DNA of 64,000 nucleotides from RGDT01 sp964630925 (GCA_964630925.1 CAZVZK010000031.1:1-64000); one strand, 5' to 3'. Shown: positions 15,906-24,925, counted from the first letter of the stretch. The notes: generated by a model from the sequence alone, not told the origin. Made by a program: numbers and translations.

Positions 15906-16234
15906 GGTGGGTAGTACCGAGTGGGGAGTTTGAGGAGTGGGTAGTGCGTCAGTATTTGCTTGACCATGAACCCGGTCTGGTGGAACAGTCTGTAGCCTTC
16001 CCTGAAAGCCTGTCGCTCGTCCTCGTAGAGGCCGACGACCTCTTCCCCCTTCACGAGCGCGAACTTGCCCTCGTGCCCTTCGGCCAGCCAGCGGCCGATC
16101 TCACGGCGGAACAGCTCATACTCACGGTCAATCGGACCCGCGCCCACAGCGGCGGGCAGCTCCGAATGATGGATCGCCGTCCGGCTCGGGGCCGATTCCA
16201 GGAAAACCACCCCGTCGGCGTTCTCGGTCTTCAT
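15881..16234 (-). CDS. small protein coupled to aspartic protease
   Basis: 117 residues, no recognised enzymatic motif. The core segment REIGRWLAEGHEGKFALVKG then EEVVGLYEDERQAFREGYRL then FHQTGFMVKQI resembles small planctomycete/cyanobacterial proteins encoded beside clan AA aspartic proteases. Cytoplasmic, with no signal sequence. The reading frame overlaps the protease start by 25 bases, so the two are expected to be made together, with this protein possibly serving as partner or substrate. The short Pro/Tyr-rich tail (RYYPPCPAKPTP) is encoded within the overlap. Confidence 0.65.
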   Translation of the reverse strand: MKTENADGVVFLESAPSRTAIHHSELPAAVGAGPIDREYELFRREIGRWLAEGHEGKFALVKGEEVVGLYEDERQAFREGYRLFHQTGFMVKQILTHYPLLKLPTRYYPPCPAKPTP

Positions 16235-16344
16235 CCCCGTGCCCTCCTCCCTCCCTCCGATCCTACCCCACCCTCACGCGTAAAAACTAGCCCTCCCCGC
16301 CCCGTCCGGCGATAATGCCTGCACGCGCCCCAGGAGGCCGCCCC

Positions 16345-17394
16345 GTGCCCGACACACCCCAGCTCTTCCGCGGCCGCCGCTTCGGCCCCGTACGCACCCC
16401 CGTCGGCCAGGCCGCGCCCCAGCCCGCCGTCCTCGCCCGCGCCGTGGGCTGCCTCCTCGGCCAGCTCGGCGGCGACAGCCTCGGCGGCCTCGTCGAGTTC
16501 GACTCCGCCGCCGACATCCGCCAGAAGTACCCCGACGGCCTGCGCGAGCTGGCCGACGGCGGCACCTGGCGCAACCTCGCCGGACAGCCCACCGACGACT
16601 CCGAGCTGGCCCTCCTCCTCGCCCGCTCCATCGTCGAACAAGGCGGGTACAACGACGCCCACGTCCTCGACGCCTACGCCGACTGGGTCAACGACCCCCA
16701 GACGTTCGACATCGGCGGCACCACCGCCCGCGCGCTGCGCTCCGTACGCCCGTCGATGAGCCGCGCCGAACGCCTCGACGCCGTCTCACGCAACGCCAAA
16801 CACGACAGCGAGGCCAACGGCTCCCTGATGCGCTGCAGCCCCATCGGCATCCTCGCCGCCGGCGACCCGTCGCGGGCCGCCGACATCGCCCGCCGCGATA
16901 GCCGCCTCACCCACCCCAACCCGGTGTGCGTCGATGCCTGCGCGAGCTACTGCGCCGCCATCTCCGTGGCGATTACCTCCGGCGACGCCGAGGCCGCCTA
17001 CCGCACGGCCCTGGCGGCCGCGGAGGTGCCGGCGGTGAAGGCTGCTCTGGAGGGCGCACGCGAAGGCCCGCCGCCGAACTACGAGCGGCAGATGGGCCAC
17101 GTCATCATCGCCCTGCGCAACGCCTTCTTCCAGCTCCTGCACGCCCCCTCGCTGGAGGAGGGCGTCGTGCGGACGGTCATGTCCGGCGGTGACACCGACA
17201 CCAACGGGGCCATCGCCGGCGCCCTCCTCGGGGCCGTGCATGGCCGCGACGCCGTCCCCGCCCAGTGGGTGCGTTCGCTGCTGGCTTGCCGCCCGGAGGA
17301 GGGCACCGGCACGGCACACCCCAGGGCGCGGGAGTACTGGCCGGTGGACGCGCTGGAGCTGGCCGAGGCCGTCTTACTGACGGGGATGGGCTGA
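16345..17394 (+). CDS. ADP-ribosylglycohydrolase (DraG/ARH family)
   Basis: 349 residues. Family metal-binding motifs are all present: GQLGGDSLGGLVEF near the N-terminus, PTDDSELALLLARS (first Mg site), EANGSLMRCSPIGI, and SGGDTDTNGAIAGALLGA at the C-terminus (second Mg site). Such enzymes remove ADP-ribose from proteins or small molecules using a binuclear Mg centre. GTG 16345 is preferred because AGGAGG lies seven bases upstream; an ATG at 16315 would add 10 residues. Cytosolic, single gene, convergent with wecB. The window also holds an HPF1-like gene, so ADP-ribosylation reversal may be relevant, although the genes are not linked. Confidence 0.88.
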   Translation: MPDTPQLFRGRRFGPVRTPVGQAAPQPAVLARAVGCLLGQLGGDSLGGLVEFDSAADIRQKYPDGLRELADGGTWRNLAGQPTDDSELALLLARSIVEQGGYNDAHVLDAYADWVNDPQTFDIGGTTARALRSVRPSMSRAERLDAVSRNAKHDSEANGSLMRCSPIGILAAGDPSRAADIARRDSRLTHPNPVCVDACASYCAAISVAITSGDAEAAYRTALAAAEVPAVKAALEGAREGPPPNYERQMGHVIIALRNAFFQLLHAPSLEEGVVRTVMSGGDTDTNGAIAGALLGAVHGRDAVPAQWVRSLLACRPEEGTGTAHPRAREYWPVDALELAEAVLLTGMG

Positions 17395-18471
17395 TCACCC
17401 CCGTTGCAACACGTCCACGATCCGCGCCGCCGCCGAGCCGTCCCAGCCGTCGGGGATCCGCGCCGTCCGCACGCCACCACCCAGCACCTCCAGGCCCGCC
17501 GCCACGATGGCGTCCGGGTCGAGGCCCACCAGGCGGTTCGTCCCCTGCTCGCAGGTGATGGGCCGCTCCGTGTTCAGCCGCAGCGTCAGGCACGGCACGC
17601 CCAGCACCGTCGTCTCCTCCTGGATGCCGCCGGAGTCCGTCAGCACCACCCGGGCGTTCGCCATCAGCTTCATGAAGTCAAGATACCCCAGCGGCTCCGT
17701 CAGGATCACGCCCGGCGTCACGTCGGCGCCTATGGCCGAGAGCGAGCGCCGCGTCCGCGGGTGGACAGGGAAAACGATCGGGGCCTCCGCCGCCAGCCTC
17801 CTCACCGCGCCGAAGAGGCGGGCGAACGTCGCGGGGTCGTCCACGTTCGCGGGCCGGTGCAGCGTCAGCACGGCGTAGGCGCGATCCTTCACCCCCAGCG
17901 TCTCCAGGATCGCCGACCCCTCGGCCCGCTCGCGGCATGAGAGCAACGTGTCGATCATGACGTTGCCGACGAGGTGGATCTTGGCCTCGTCGACGCCCTC
18001 ACGGCGCAGGTTCACCACCCCCGCCGGCTCGGTGACGAACAGCCAGTCGCTGATGGCGTCCGTCAGGATGCGGTTGATCTCCTCCGGCATGGTGCGGTCC
18101 CGGCTCCGCAGGCCCGCCTCGACGTGCGCGACCTTCACGCCGAGCTTCACCGCCGTCAGGGCGCAGGCGATGGTCGAGTTCACGTCGCCGACGACCAGCA
18201 CCGCGTCGGGCTTCTGGTCGAGCAGCACCGCCTCGAACTTCTTCATCACCTCCGCCGTCTGCACCGCGTGCGAGCCGCTCCCCACCCCGAGGTCGATGTC
18301 GGGCTTGGGGATGTGCAGCTGTTCGAAGAACAGCTTCGACATCTTCTCGTCGTAGTGCTGGCCCGTGTGGACGAGGTAGGATTCCAGGCCGTGCCGCTTG
18401 CGCATCTCCCACATGAGGGGGGCGATCTTCATGAAGTTGGGCCGCGCCCCGGCCACCGCGACGACTTTCAT
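17395..18471 (-). CDS. wecB: UDP-N-acetylglucosamine 2-epimerase (non-hydrolysing)
   Basis: 358 residues. Interconverts UDP-GlcNAc and UDP-ManNAc in the cytoplasm for surface polysaccharide synthesis. Recognisable blocks: VVAVAGARPNFMKIAPL at the N-terminus, HTGQHYDEKMSKLFF, VVGDVNSTIACAL, HVEAGLRSRDRTMPEEINR (catalytic region), LTLHRPANVD, PVHPRTR and VLTDSGGIQEETTVLGVPCLTLR with TERPIT. Length and motif order are those of WecB/MnaA. Its ATG overlaps the stop of the upstream methyltransferase as ATGA, so it is translationally coupled as the last gene of the exopolysaccharide operon. Confidence 0.93.
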   Translation of the reverse strand: MKVVAVAGARPNFMKIAPLMWEMRKRHGLESYLVHTGQHYDEKMSKLFFEQLHIPKPDIDLGVGSGSHAVQTAEVMKKFEAVLLDQKPDAVLVVGDVNSTIACALTAVKLGVKVAHVEAGLRSRDRTMPEEINRILTDAISDWLFVTEPAGVVNLRREGVDEAKIHLVGNVMIDTLLSCRERAEGSAILETLGVKDRAYAVLTLHRPANVDDPATFARLFGAVRRLAAEAPIVFPVHPRTRRSLSAIGADVTPGVILTEPLGYLDFMKLMANARVVLTDSGGIQEETTVLGVPCLTLRLNTERPITCEQGTNRLVGLDPDAIVAAGLEVLGGGVRTARIPDGWDGSAAARIVDVLQRG

Positions 18472-19412
18472 CGAGCCCCCTCCGGACGGGCCGTCCGGCG
18501 CACGCCCCTGAGCAGCAGGTAATGGCTGCGCCGCCTGCACCATCGCGTGCCGGCGATCAGGCGGTTCAACGGCGCCAGCAGCGGGCCGAGGAGACGCCCG
18601 CCGCGGAAGCCGAGGATCAGCCCCTGGACGAGGCCGGCCTCCAGGCCGGCCTCGGCGAACATCGCCCGCATCTCCGCCTCCTCGAAGTTGTAGTAGTACA
18701 GGCCGTTGGGGTGCCTGCCCTCTTTGGCGGTGTAATCGCCTTCGCCGCGGGCTGCGAGGCGTTGCTTGTGCAATGACCAGTGGTAGGCGGTCAGGACGAA
18801 CGGCCCGCCGGGCGCCGGCAGGGCCGCCCAGCGGGCCAGAGCCGCGCGGCGGGCGCCGTCGCCGGGGATGTGCTGGAGGATGTTGAACGAGGCGGCCCGC
18901 GTGAACGCCCCCGGACGCAGTGGCGGGCGGCACCCGTCGGCCTGCACCAGCAGCACCCTGGCCCGCGTCTCGGCCCGCAACCGGTCCCGCAGCCTTGCCA
19001 GCGATACCGCCGAGAAGTCCAGCGCCGCGACGGCGGCCGCGCTGGCCGCATAACGGAGGGTGAAACGCCCGGTCCCGCAGCCGACCTCGGCCACCGCGTC
19101 GCCGGGACGCACGCCGAGCGCCTTCAGCCCCAGCGGCATCTCGACGGAGTCGGACATGGGTGGCATCTCGCCGTCGTAACGATCGGCCTCCCTGTCGCGC
19201 ACGCCCACCTCGTCGCGCTGGACCGCCACCAGATCCGACTCGCGCAGGAAGCGAAGGATGCCGTCGTGCGCCGGGTAAACCGCCCCGCACGTGACGCAGC
19301 CCACCTCGCGTGCCGTGTCGCCCTCCAGCGTCATCCCGTCTTCGGGGCAGCACAACAGCGACGCCAGGCCGGCACCGCGGGTCGCCCCCGCCTCGGTAAT
19401 GACCGCCACCAT
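18468..19412 (-). CDS. SAM methyltransferase with Trm112-like zinc ribbon
   Basis: 314 residues. The N-terminal LLCCPEDGMTL...VGCVTCGAVYPAHDGILRFL is a Trm112/Zn-ribbon-like element (Cys pairs). The methyltransferase domain follows with motif I AVAEVGCGTGRFTLRYA, the acidic loop AALDFSA and the motif IV region FNILQHIP. Probably methylates a sugar or lipid-linked sugar of the polysaccharide made by this operon; the substrate is inferred from context only. Start ATG 19412 abuts the previous stop as TGATG and is preceded by an AGGGGGG-rich site. It overlaps wecB by four bases. Confidence 0.75.
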   Translation of the reverse strand: MVAVITEAGATRGAGLASLLCCPEDGMTLEGDTAREVGCVTCGAVYPAHDGILRFLRESDLVAVQRDEVGVRDREADRYDGEMPPMSDSVEMPLGLKALGVRPGDAVAEVGCGTGRFTLRYAASAAAVAALDFSAVSLARLRDRLRAETRARVLLVQADGCRPPLRPGAFTRAASFNILQHIPGDGARRAALARWAALPAPGGPFVLTAYHWSLHKQRLAARGEGDYTAKEGRHPNGLYYYNFEEAEMRAMFAEAGLEAGLVQGLILGFRGGRLLGPLLAPLNRLIAGTRWCRRRSHYLLLRGVRRTARPEGAR

Positions 19413-20395
19413 CACCCGCCCCCCCTCTTGCGGGCCACCACGGTCACGACCCGCGGCAGGCCGCGGTAGCGCGTTAGCGTGCCGCAGCTGTCCACCTCGA
19501 AGCCCGCCTCGCGGACCAGCCGCCCGATCAGGCCCGGCCTCATCGGCGTCAGGCCTGCCAGGCGCCGCGTCCACGGGTTGGCCTGCCAGTCGAGGCCCAC
19601 GTCCAACAGCATCCCGCCGACCCGCCAGCGGAGCAGTTGAAGCCTCTGCAAACTCAGCGCCGGCGCGCTATCATAAAGCCATCGCCAGAGGCCCGGCCCC
19701 TCGATGGTTAGGATGAGCTGCCCGCCGGGGCGTAGCACGCGCCTGATCTCGCTCAGGCCGCGCCGCACAGGCAGCAGCGACAGCGTTCCGGCGGTGATGA
19801 CGTGGCTGAACCGGCCTGAGGCGAACGGCAGGTCGGTGATGCTGGCGCACGCCCACGTCGGCGCCGGCAGCCCTGCCTCCGCGAAGGCCAGCCCGCCGAG
19901 CTGCATCGCCAGCAGGTCGAGGTCCAGGCCGACGAGGCGGCACGGCACGAGCGCCTGCGCCTCGCGCAGGTGCCTGCCCGCCGAGCAACCCAGGTCGAGG
20001 ACCGTGGCGTCCTCCGCCGGCTTCATCGCCGAGCGCAGGAGCTTCAGCGTTGGGTACTCCGCCGGCCGGGCGTGCTGGCGGATCCGGTCCAGGTCGTTCA
20101 GCACCTGGCCGAACTGCGCGACCCCGGCCGCCTCGGTGACCTCCTCGACGGACGCCGGGCAGTCCGCCATCAACCCCGGTGACGCCCGCAGCCGGGCCGC
20201 CACGTCGGGCGCCCCGCACATGGGTTGGATCTCCCGGTGGTGGCGGTAGATCCATCGCGCCAGGGCCAGGCCGTCGCCCGGCGGCGCGCTATGACCCAGG
20301 AACGACCAGACGCCCCCCACGTTGACGGGCGGCGGGCCCGCCCAGTCGGGCCGCATCAGGCCCGCCAGCTCTTCGTCCGGTCCGCTTCGTGTCAT
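19412..20395 (-). CDS. SAM-dependent methyltransferase
   Basis: About 327 residues. Class I Rossmann methyltransferase: motif I is ATVLDLGCSAGRHLREA, followed by LVGLDLD, a binding loop ASITDLPFASGRFSHVITAG, and RVLRPGGQLILTIEG. The N-terminal 110 residues (WIYRHHREIQPMCG...) are a family-specific extension. The start is uncertain: ATG 20395 (MTRSGPDEE) is chosen, but ATG 20416 is possible. It overlaps the next gene by one base (TGATG), so these two methyltransferases and wecB form a tightly coupled tail of the polysaccharide operon. It probably acts on a glycan or lipid intermediate. Confidence 0.75.
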   Translation of the reverse strand: MTRSGPDEELAGLMRPDWAGPPPVNVGGVWSFLGHSAPPGDGLALARWIYRHHREIQPMCGAPDVAARLRASPGLMADCPASVEEVTEAAGVAQFGQVLNDLDRIRQHARPAEYPTLKLLRSAMKPAEDATVLDLGCSAGRHLREAQALVPCRLVGLDLDLLAMQLGGLAFAEAGLPAPTWACASITDLPFASGRFSHVITAGTLSLLPVRRGLSEIRRVLRPGGQLILTIEGPGLWRWLYDSAPALSLQRLQLLRWRVGGMLLDVGLDWQANPWTRRLAGLTPMRPGLIGRLVREAGFEVDSCGTLTRYRGLPRVVTVVARKRGGG

Positions 20396-20456
20396 GCTTC
20401 GTGTCACCTGGCCCATAGGGAAGGGCGGCGCCTGGGCCGCCCTTGTACTGTAGCAC

Positions 20457-21914
20457 TCATCCGCCACGCAGCTCCGCCCACAGGCCACGCACGTCCGCGA
20501 GCACGCCGCCCCGGCCCGCCAGCAGCATCACCCCGGCATACGTCGCCGCCCCGGCCAGCGCCGACGCGGTCAGACGCTCCCACCCCGGCGTCATCATGGA
20601 CCGCAGCAAGAGGACGACGCCCGCCATCACCACGCACCCCCCGAAGATCGGCGCCTGCGGACGCAGGAAGTCGATCAGCCCGAAGCCCGTCTCCGCCCGC
20701 GTCCGCACGATCAGGCCGGCCACCACCAGCGGGTAGACGATCAGCCAGGCCAGGCACACGCCGCCCAGCCCGCCCGCCAGGCCGCCCACGAGGAGCGCCG
20801 GCGGCAGCATCAACAGGCACGCTGCCGTATACCATAGCACGATGTCGGGCCGCCCGACGGCGTTGAACAGGGGCGGCAGTGTCGCCGCGTACAGCCGCAC
20901 CACGCCCACCGCCGCCAGGACGCGGAACGGCAGCACCGCCGCCTCCCAGTCCGGCCCGTACACCAGGCCGATGGCGTCGTCGGCCACCAGGGCCATCCCC
21001 ACGAGGGCCGGCGCCCCGACGAAGCCGAGCATCACCGTCACGCGCAGGAACCAGGCGCTCAGCCGGGCGCGGTCATTCTGCAGCCGGCAGAACACCGGGT
21101 AAGCCACCTGGTTGACGTTCCCCGTCAGCTTCTGTACCGGCAGCGTCATGAGCATGAACGCCAGCGAGTATCGCCCCAGCGTCTCCGGCCCGAACAGCCG
21201 GCCCACGATGGCGAAGTCGGCGTTGTCGTAGACGAACCACAGCAGGGTCCCCCCCGCCGCCGTCACGCCGAACCACATGAGGGAGCGGCTCTCCGGCCCC
21301 GGCCACGCCAGACGCGGACGCCACCCCGACGCCACCACCAGGGCGACGGCCTCGATCAGGTTGCCCGTCAGCGCCCCGACGGTCAGCGCCCAGTAGCCGG
21401 CGCCCGCCAGGCCCAGCCCCAGCACCAGCACCGCCTGCAGCGCCGAGGTGACGACGTGCGCCGCCGCCAGCCGCCCCAACTTCTGCTCGCGGTCGAGGAC
21501 GGCCAGCGCCACCGTGCGGAACGGCACCAGCCAGATCGCCATCCCCAGGACGCGCAGGAACAGGGCGAACTCCGGCAGGCCGACGTAGTCCGCGAGCGGC
21601 CCCGCCGACACGAACAGTCCGAGGTACAGCGCCGCCGTCAGCGTCAGGCTGAGCGTGAAGACCCGGTCCCTGTCCTCGGGCCGGGCGTCCTCCTTCTGCA
21701 CGAGGGCGCGGCCCAGGCCGGCCTCCGCGAAGATCTCCGCGAGGTACAGGAAGACGAAGCCCCACGTCATCACCCCGTAGCCGCGTGTCCCCACCAGCCG
21801 TGGCATGATGAGCGTCACCGTCCAACTGAACGCGAGCATGCCGATGCGTGCGGCCATCAGCACGGCCCCGCCGCGGATGGCCCGGCTGGCCAGCGCCTCG
21901 GGCTCGGCGCTCAA
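20457..21914 (-). CDS. oligosaccharide flippase (Wzx/MATE-like)
   Basis: 485 residues with about 12-14 membrane segments. Pattern of a polysaccharide transporter: RAIRGGAVLMAARIGMLAFSW at the start, GTRGYGVMTWGFVFLYLAEIFAEAGLGRALVQ, LDREQKLGRLAAAHV and a hydrophobic C-terminal half. It moves lipid-linked repeat units across the inner membrane. I use TTG 21914, which overlaps the stop of the O-antigen ligase gene as TTGA; this keeps the amphipathic first segment, whereas the first ATG in frame (21857) lies inside the first membrane helix. Coupled to the ligase, as expected for a Wzx/ligase pair. Confidence 0.82.
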   Translation of the reverse strand: MSAEPEALASRAIRGGAVLMAARIGMLAFSWTVTLIMPRLVGTRGYGVMTWGFVFLYLAEIFAEAGLGRALVQKEDARPEDRDRVFTLSLTLTAALYLGLFVSAGPLADYVGLPEFALFLRVLGMAIWLVPFRTVALAVLDREQKLGRLAAAHVVTSALQAVLVLGLGLAGAGYWALTVGALTGNLIEAVALVVASGWRPRLAWPGPESRSLMWFGVTAAGGTLLWFVYDNADFAIVGRLFGPETLGRYSLAFMLMTLPVQKLTGNVNQVAYPVFCRLQNDRARLSAWFLRVTVMLGFVGAPALVGMALVADDAIGLVYGPDWEAAVLPFRVLAAVGVVRLYAATLPPLFNAVGRPDIVLWYTAACLLMLPPALLVGGLAGGLGGVCLAWLIVYPLVVAGLIVRTRAETGFGLIDFLRPQAPIFGGCVVMAGVVLLLRSMMTPGWERLTASALAGAATYAGVMLLAGRGGVLADVRGLWAELRGG

Positions 21915-23302
21915 GCCCGGAACAGGAGGCGGATCAGGAGGAACATCCCGATCAGGAACGCCACCCCCTGCAACAGCATGCGCATCCACAGCGAGGCCTC
22001 GAATCGTGCGGGGGGGCGTGGCGGCGTTGTCTCCGCCGTGGCCAGAACCATGCTCGCCATGCCCAGGAAGGTGTAGGTGACGACGAGGTAATTCAGCGTC
22101 AGCGAGAACATGCCCGCCGCGTAGGCGGCCACGCACCCGGCGACGTAGGGGTGTACCTGCCCCAGCTCGGGGTCGAGGAGGCGGCGGGGCGCGGGCCGCG
22201 GCCCCGGCGCCGGGGCGCATAGCCACAGTAGCCCCTCCAGGGCGAGCCAGACCGCGGCGAGGAACAGGACGCCGCCCGGCATCCCCAGCTCGCCGAAGGC
22301 GTGGATGTACGAGTTGTGGGCGACGTGCCCGACGCCGTCCTCATGGAAGCGGTTCATCCCCTTGCCGAAGAGGGGGTTGGCGCGGAGCATGCCTAGGCCC
22401 TCGTTCCACAACTGCACGCGGGTCTGCCCGCTGTCCTGGTGCGAGTCGAGGTCCACCCCGCGCGACAGCAACACCGCCCCCGCCAGCAGCGGCCCGAGCA
22501 GCACGCCGAGGAGCAGCACGCGCCGCCAGCCCCACTTAATGGCCCCCATGACGGCCAGGCCGGCGAGCAGCGCCAGCATGCCGCCCCGCGAGCGGGTCAG
22601 GTAGAGCCCGTAGCCCAGCACGCCCAGCGGCACCAGCCAGCCCCAGCGGAGGAGCCCCGCCTTCACGTCGGCCAGCCGGCCCAGCAGCAGCAGCAGCGAC
22701 GCGGTGATCAGGACACACACGTCGTTGGGGTCCTGGAAGATGCCGGGCCCGTACATCCGCGTCTCGTCCTCGAGGACGGTCCGGCCCCAGCGGTCGATGC
22801 CACGCGGCAGCTTGATCACCTTGTGGAAGTCCATGGCGGCGAGGACCGCCACGGCGCAGGCGAACAGGATGAGGCAGGCGCAGAACAGGCGCAGCCGGGC
22901 GGGCGTCGTCACCAGCGACACGAACAACAGGTAGTAGACGACGATCTTGAAGAAGAAGAAGCCGTCCACGAGCATCTGCTCGGGCCTGCCGCCGACGAGG
23001 TGCGACATGAGGATGACCGGGAGCAAGAGCATGACGCACAGGTCGATGGGCCGCTTCTCCAGGTTCGTCGGCTGGAGGTGTTCGATGATGGCGGGGAAGC
23101 CGACGGCGAGGCAGCACAGGATGGCGTACTGGTACAGCTCGACGCCTTCGAGCGCGGGGAGAACGTCGGACGGGCGGATGAAGAGGACGGCGTTGACGAT
23201 GAGGAACAGGCCGAACGCCAGCCCGTTCGGCTCCGGGGGCTTCGGGCGCCTGGGCGGCCCGGCCGGCCGGGGGCGGGGCCGTGCTTGGGTGGCGGTGGTC
23301 AT
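21911..23302 (-). CDS. O-antigen ligase / Wzy-like membrane protein
   Basis: 463 residues with 10-12 predicted membrane segments. Typical features: VGFPAIIEHLQPTNLEKRPIDL, YLTRSRGGMLALLAGLAVMG (conserved SRG loop), the large periplasmic loop DSGQTRVQLWNEGLGMLRANP, LFGKGMNRFHE and AHNSYIHAFGELG. Members polymerise or ligate lipid-linked glycans at the outer face of the inner membrane. Start ATG 23302 overlaps the sugar transferase stop as ATGA. A basic, proline-rich cytoplasmic N-tail precedes the first helix. Confidence 0.88.
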   Translation of the reverse strand: MTTATQARPRPRPAGPPRRPKPPEPNGLAFGLFLIVNAVLFIRPSDVLPALEGVELYQYAILCCLAVGFPAIIEHLQPTNLEKRPIDLCVMLLLPVILMSHLVGGRPEQMLVDGFFFFKIVVYYLLFVSLVTTPARLRLFCACLILFACAVAVLAAMDFHKVIKLPRGIDRWGRTVLEDETRMYGPGIFQDPNDVCVLITASLLLLLGRLADVKAGLLRWGWLVPLGVLGYGLYLTRSRGGMLALLAGLAVMGAIKWGWRRVLLLGVLLGPLLAGAVLLSRGVDLDSHQDSGQTRVQLWNEGLGMLRANPLFGKGMNRFHEDGVGHVAHNSYIHAFGELGMPGGVLFLAAVWLALEGLLWLCAPAPGPRPAPRRLLDPELGQVHPYVAGCVAAYAAGMFSLTLNYLVVTYTFLGMASMVLATAETTPPRPPARFEASLWMRMLLQGVAFLIGMFLLIRLLFRA

Positions 23303-24081
23303 TGGGCGGCGCTCCGCTCGGCGCCCAGGTCCTCGGCGCATTTCTGCGGCGACAGCGAAAAGAACCACTTGTCCGCGACGTGTGGCTTGAAGACGTGCAC
23401 CACCGTGGCCAGCACGATCTTCAGGTCATTCCAGAAGGACAGGTGCTTGACGTAGTAGAGGTCGAACGCCAGCTTCTTCTCGACGCTGGCGAGGTCGGTG
23501 TCGGCCTCCAGGTGGATCTGCGCAAGCCCGGTCAGGCCGGGCAGCACCTGGAGGCGCTCCTTGTAGCCGGGGATGGCCGCATCGAGCTGGGGTACGAACT
23601 CCGGACGCTCGGGGCGCGGGCCGACCAGGCTCATGTCGCCGCGCAGGATGTTCCAGAGCTGGGGCAATTCGTCGATCTTGCTGCGGCGGAGGAAGCGGCC
23701 GATCCAGGTGACACGCGGGTCGCCGTTCTTGCACCACTGCGCCCCCTTGGCCTCGCTCTCGATCACCATCGAACGCAGCTTGTAGATGGTGAAGGGCCGC
23801 CCGTTGAGGCCGACGCGGGTCTGCGAGTAGAAGGCCGGGCCGCGGGACGTGAGCCGCACCAGCAAAGCGGCGAGAAGGAGGATGGGCAGGGTGAGGAGGA
23901 GGAGGGTGAGTGCGGCGGCGATGTCGAAGAAGCGCTTGACGGGGCCGTACCACGTCACCGGCGCGGACGCCTTGACGGGGCGCGGCAGCAGGCCCGGCTT
24001 CGGCCGCTCGGCCGTCCCCTGGGGGGAGGCGCTGGCCGGGGGCTCCTGGAGGGCCACGTGATTGTCGGCGCGGATGGTCAT
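23299..24081 (-). CDS. undecaprenyl-phosphate sugar phosphotransferase
   Basis: 260 residues. Initiating sugar-1-phosphate transferase of the WbaP/WcaJ type without the N-terminal multi-span region: one membrane anchor (FFDIAAALTLLLLTLPILLLAALLV), then SRGPAFYSQTRVGLNG, FTIYKLRSM, FLRRSKIDELPQLWNIL, GDMSLVGPRPERPEF (catalytic Asp-Glu and PRP motif) and PGLTGLAQIHLEA. It loads the first sugar of the repeat unit on the lipid carrier. Upstream gene EpsI ends 13 bases before. ATG 24081 (MTIRADNHVALQEPP) gives a cytosolic N-tail of about 45 residues. Confidence 0.92.
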   Translation of the reverse strand: MTIRADNHVALQEPPASASPQGTAERPKPGLLPRPVKASAPVTWYGPVKRFFDIAAALTLLLLTLPILLLAALLVRLTSRGPAFYSQTRVGLNGRPFTIYKLRSMVIESEAKGAQWCKNGDPRVTWIGRFLRRSKIDELPQLWNILRGDMSLVGPRPERPEFVPQLDAAIPGYKERLQVLPGLTGLAQIHLEADTDLASVEKKLAFDLYYVKHLSFWNDLKIVLATVVHVFKPHVADKWFFSLSPQKCAEDLGAERSAAQ

Positions 24082-24094
24082 CGAACCGTCCTCG

Positions 24095-24748
24095 TCATTG
24101 AGGAATCAGGGCCTTGTCGAGGATCGGCAGCAGCTCGCCGAGGAGGCGCACCGCCGGGTCCTGCCCGGCCGGCACGGGCATGCCGGCGGTGTTGCGAATC
24201 ACATACAGCTTGTACAGCACCGGCTGGCGGGCGAAGTGGAAGCGTGGGTTGGCCGGCGCCTCCCACTTCGCGCCCTCCCTGGAGCCCAGCCACGACCAGA
24301 AGATGCGGAGCTGGGTCGGGCCGCCGGCCTCGTCGCGCCCGAAGACGCCGGTGAACATCTCCGAATCCTGGCCGCCCTCCGGCTTGACCTTGATACGAAT
24401 GGCCGGCCCGGCCATCTCGTAACCCGCCGCCCGGTAGCAGTCCTCCGGGCGGTGCACCACCATGTGCGACGGCTTGCCGCACAGGAGCATCACGAGCACC
24501 TTGTCTTTTGTCGTCGGGTCGGTGAAGGTGCGGCTGTAGTGCCCCGCCGCCCCCGTCAGCGCCAGCGCCTCGGGGTCCTGCTCGTGCGCCTCGCCCTTCC
24601 ATGCCCCGACGTCCTCTGGCAGCCCGTCCAGTTTCGCCGCGGCGTCGGGCAGGGCCGTTGAGGACGACCAGCGGCCGTTCCACAGGCCGTGGACGACCCC
24701 GCCGGCCGCCAGCAGGCCCAGACCGACCAGGATCGGGGCAAATCTCAT
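24095..24748 (-). CDS. exosortase-associated EpsI family protein
   Basis: 217 residues. N-terminal membrane anchor (APILVGLGLLAAGGVVHGLW), then an extracytoplasmic domain. The hallmark HRPEDCYRAAGYEMAGP, a conserved H-x4-C-Y, is present, together with FWSWLG and a C-terminal PVPAGQDPAVRLLGELLP. The EpsI domain is commonly encoded next to, or fused with, exosortases in polysaccharide loci; its Cys is thought to be functionally important. Here it is a separate gene, two genes downstream of the exosortase. It precedes the sugar transferase by 13 bases, as part of the same operon. Confidence 0.85.
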   Translation of the reverse strand: MRFAPILVGLGLLAAGGVVHGLWNGRWSSSTALPDAAAKLDGLPEDVGAWKGEAHEQDPEALALTGAAGHYSRTFTDPTTKDKVLVMLLCGKPSHMVVHRPEDCYRAAGYEMAGPAIRIKVKPEGGQDSEMFTGVFGRDEAGGPTQLRIFWSWLGSREGAKWEAPANPRFHFARQPVLYKLYVIRNTAGMPVPAGQDPAVRLLGELLPILDKALIPQ

Positions 24749-24749
24749 A

Positions 24750-24924
24750 GGGGTCAGGGGTCAGGGGTCAGGGGTCAGTAAGAGAACAGCCAGTCAACAG
24801 CCAAGAACAACAGCCAGTCAACAGCCAAGACAACGAGAGAGGTCGGGGGCATGGGAAGTGTTGGGGTCTTTCTTGTCTTTATTTGGCTGTTCACTTTCTT
24901 ACTGACCCCTCACCCCTCACCCCT
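24750..24924. repeat. GGGGTCA tandem array and inverted partner
   Basis: Four perfect 7-bp copies of GGGGTCA (24750-24777) are followed by two copies of a motif AACAGCCAGTCAACAGCCAAGA (about 24785-24829). On the right, GGCTGTTCACTTTCTTACTG followed by ACCCCTCACCCCT (24885-24924) is an imperfect inverted copy of the left edge. The element separates the tyrosine-kinase gene from epsI inside the operon and could fold into a long stem, lowering downstream expression. Confidence 0.8.
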
Positions 24925-24925
24925 G

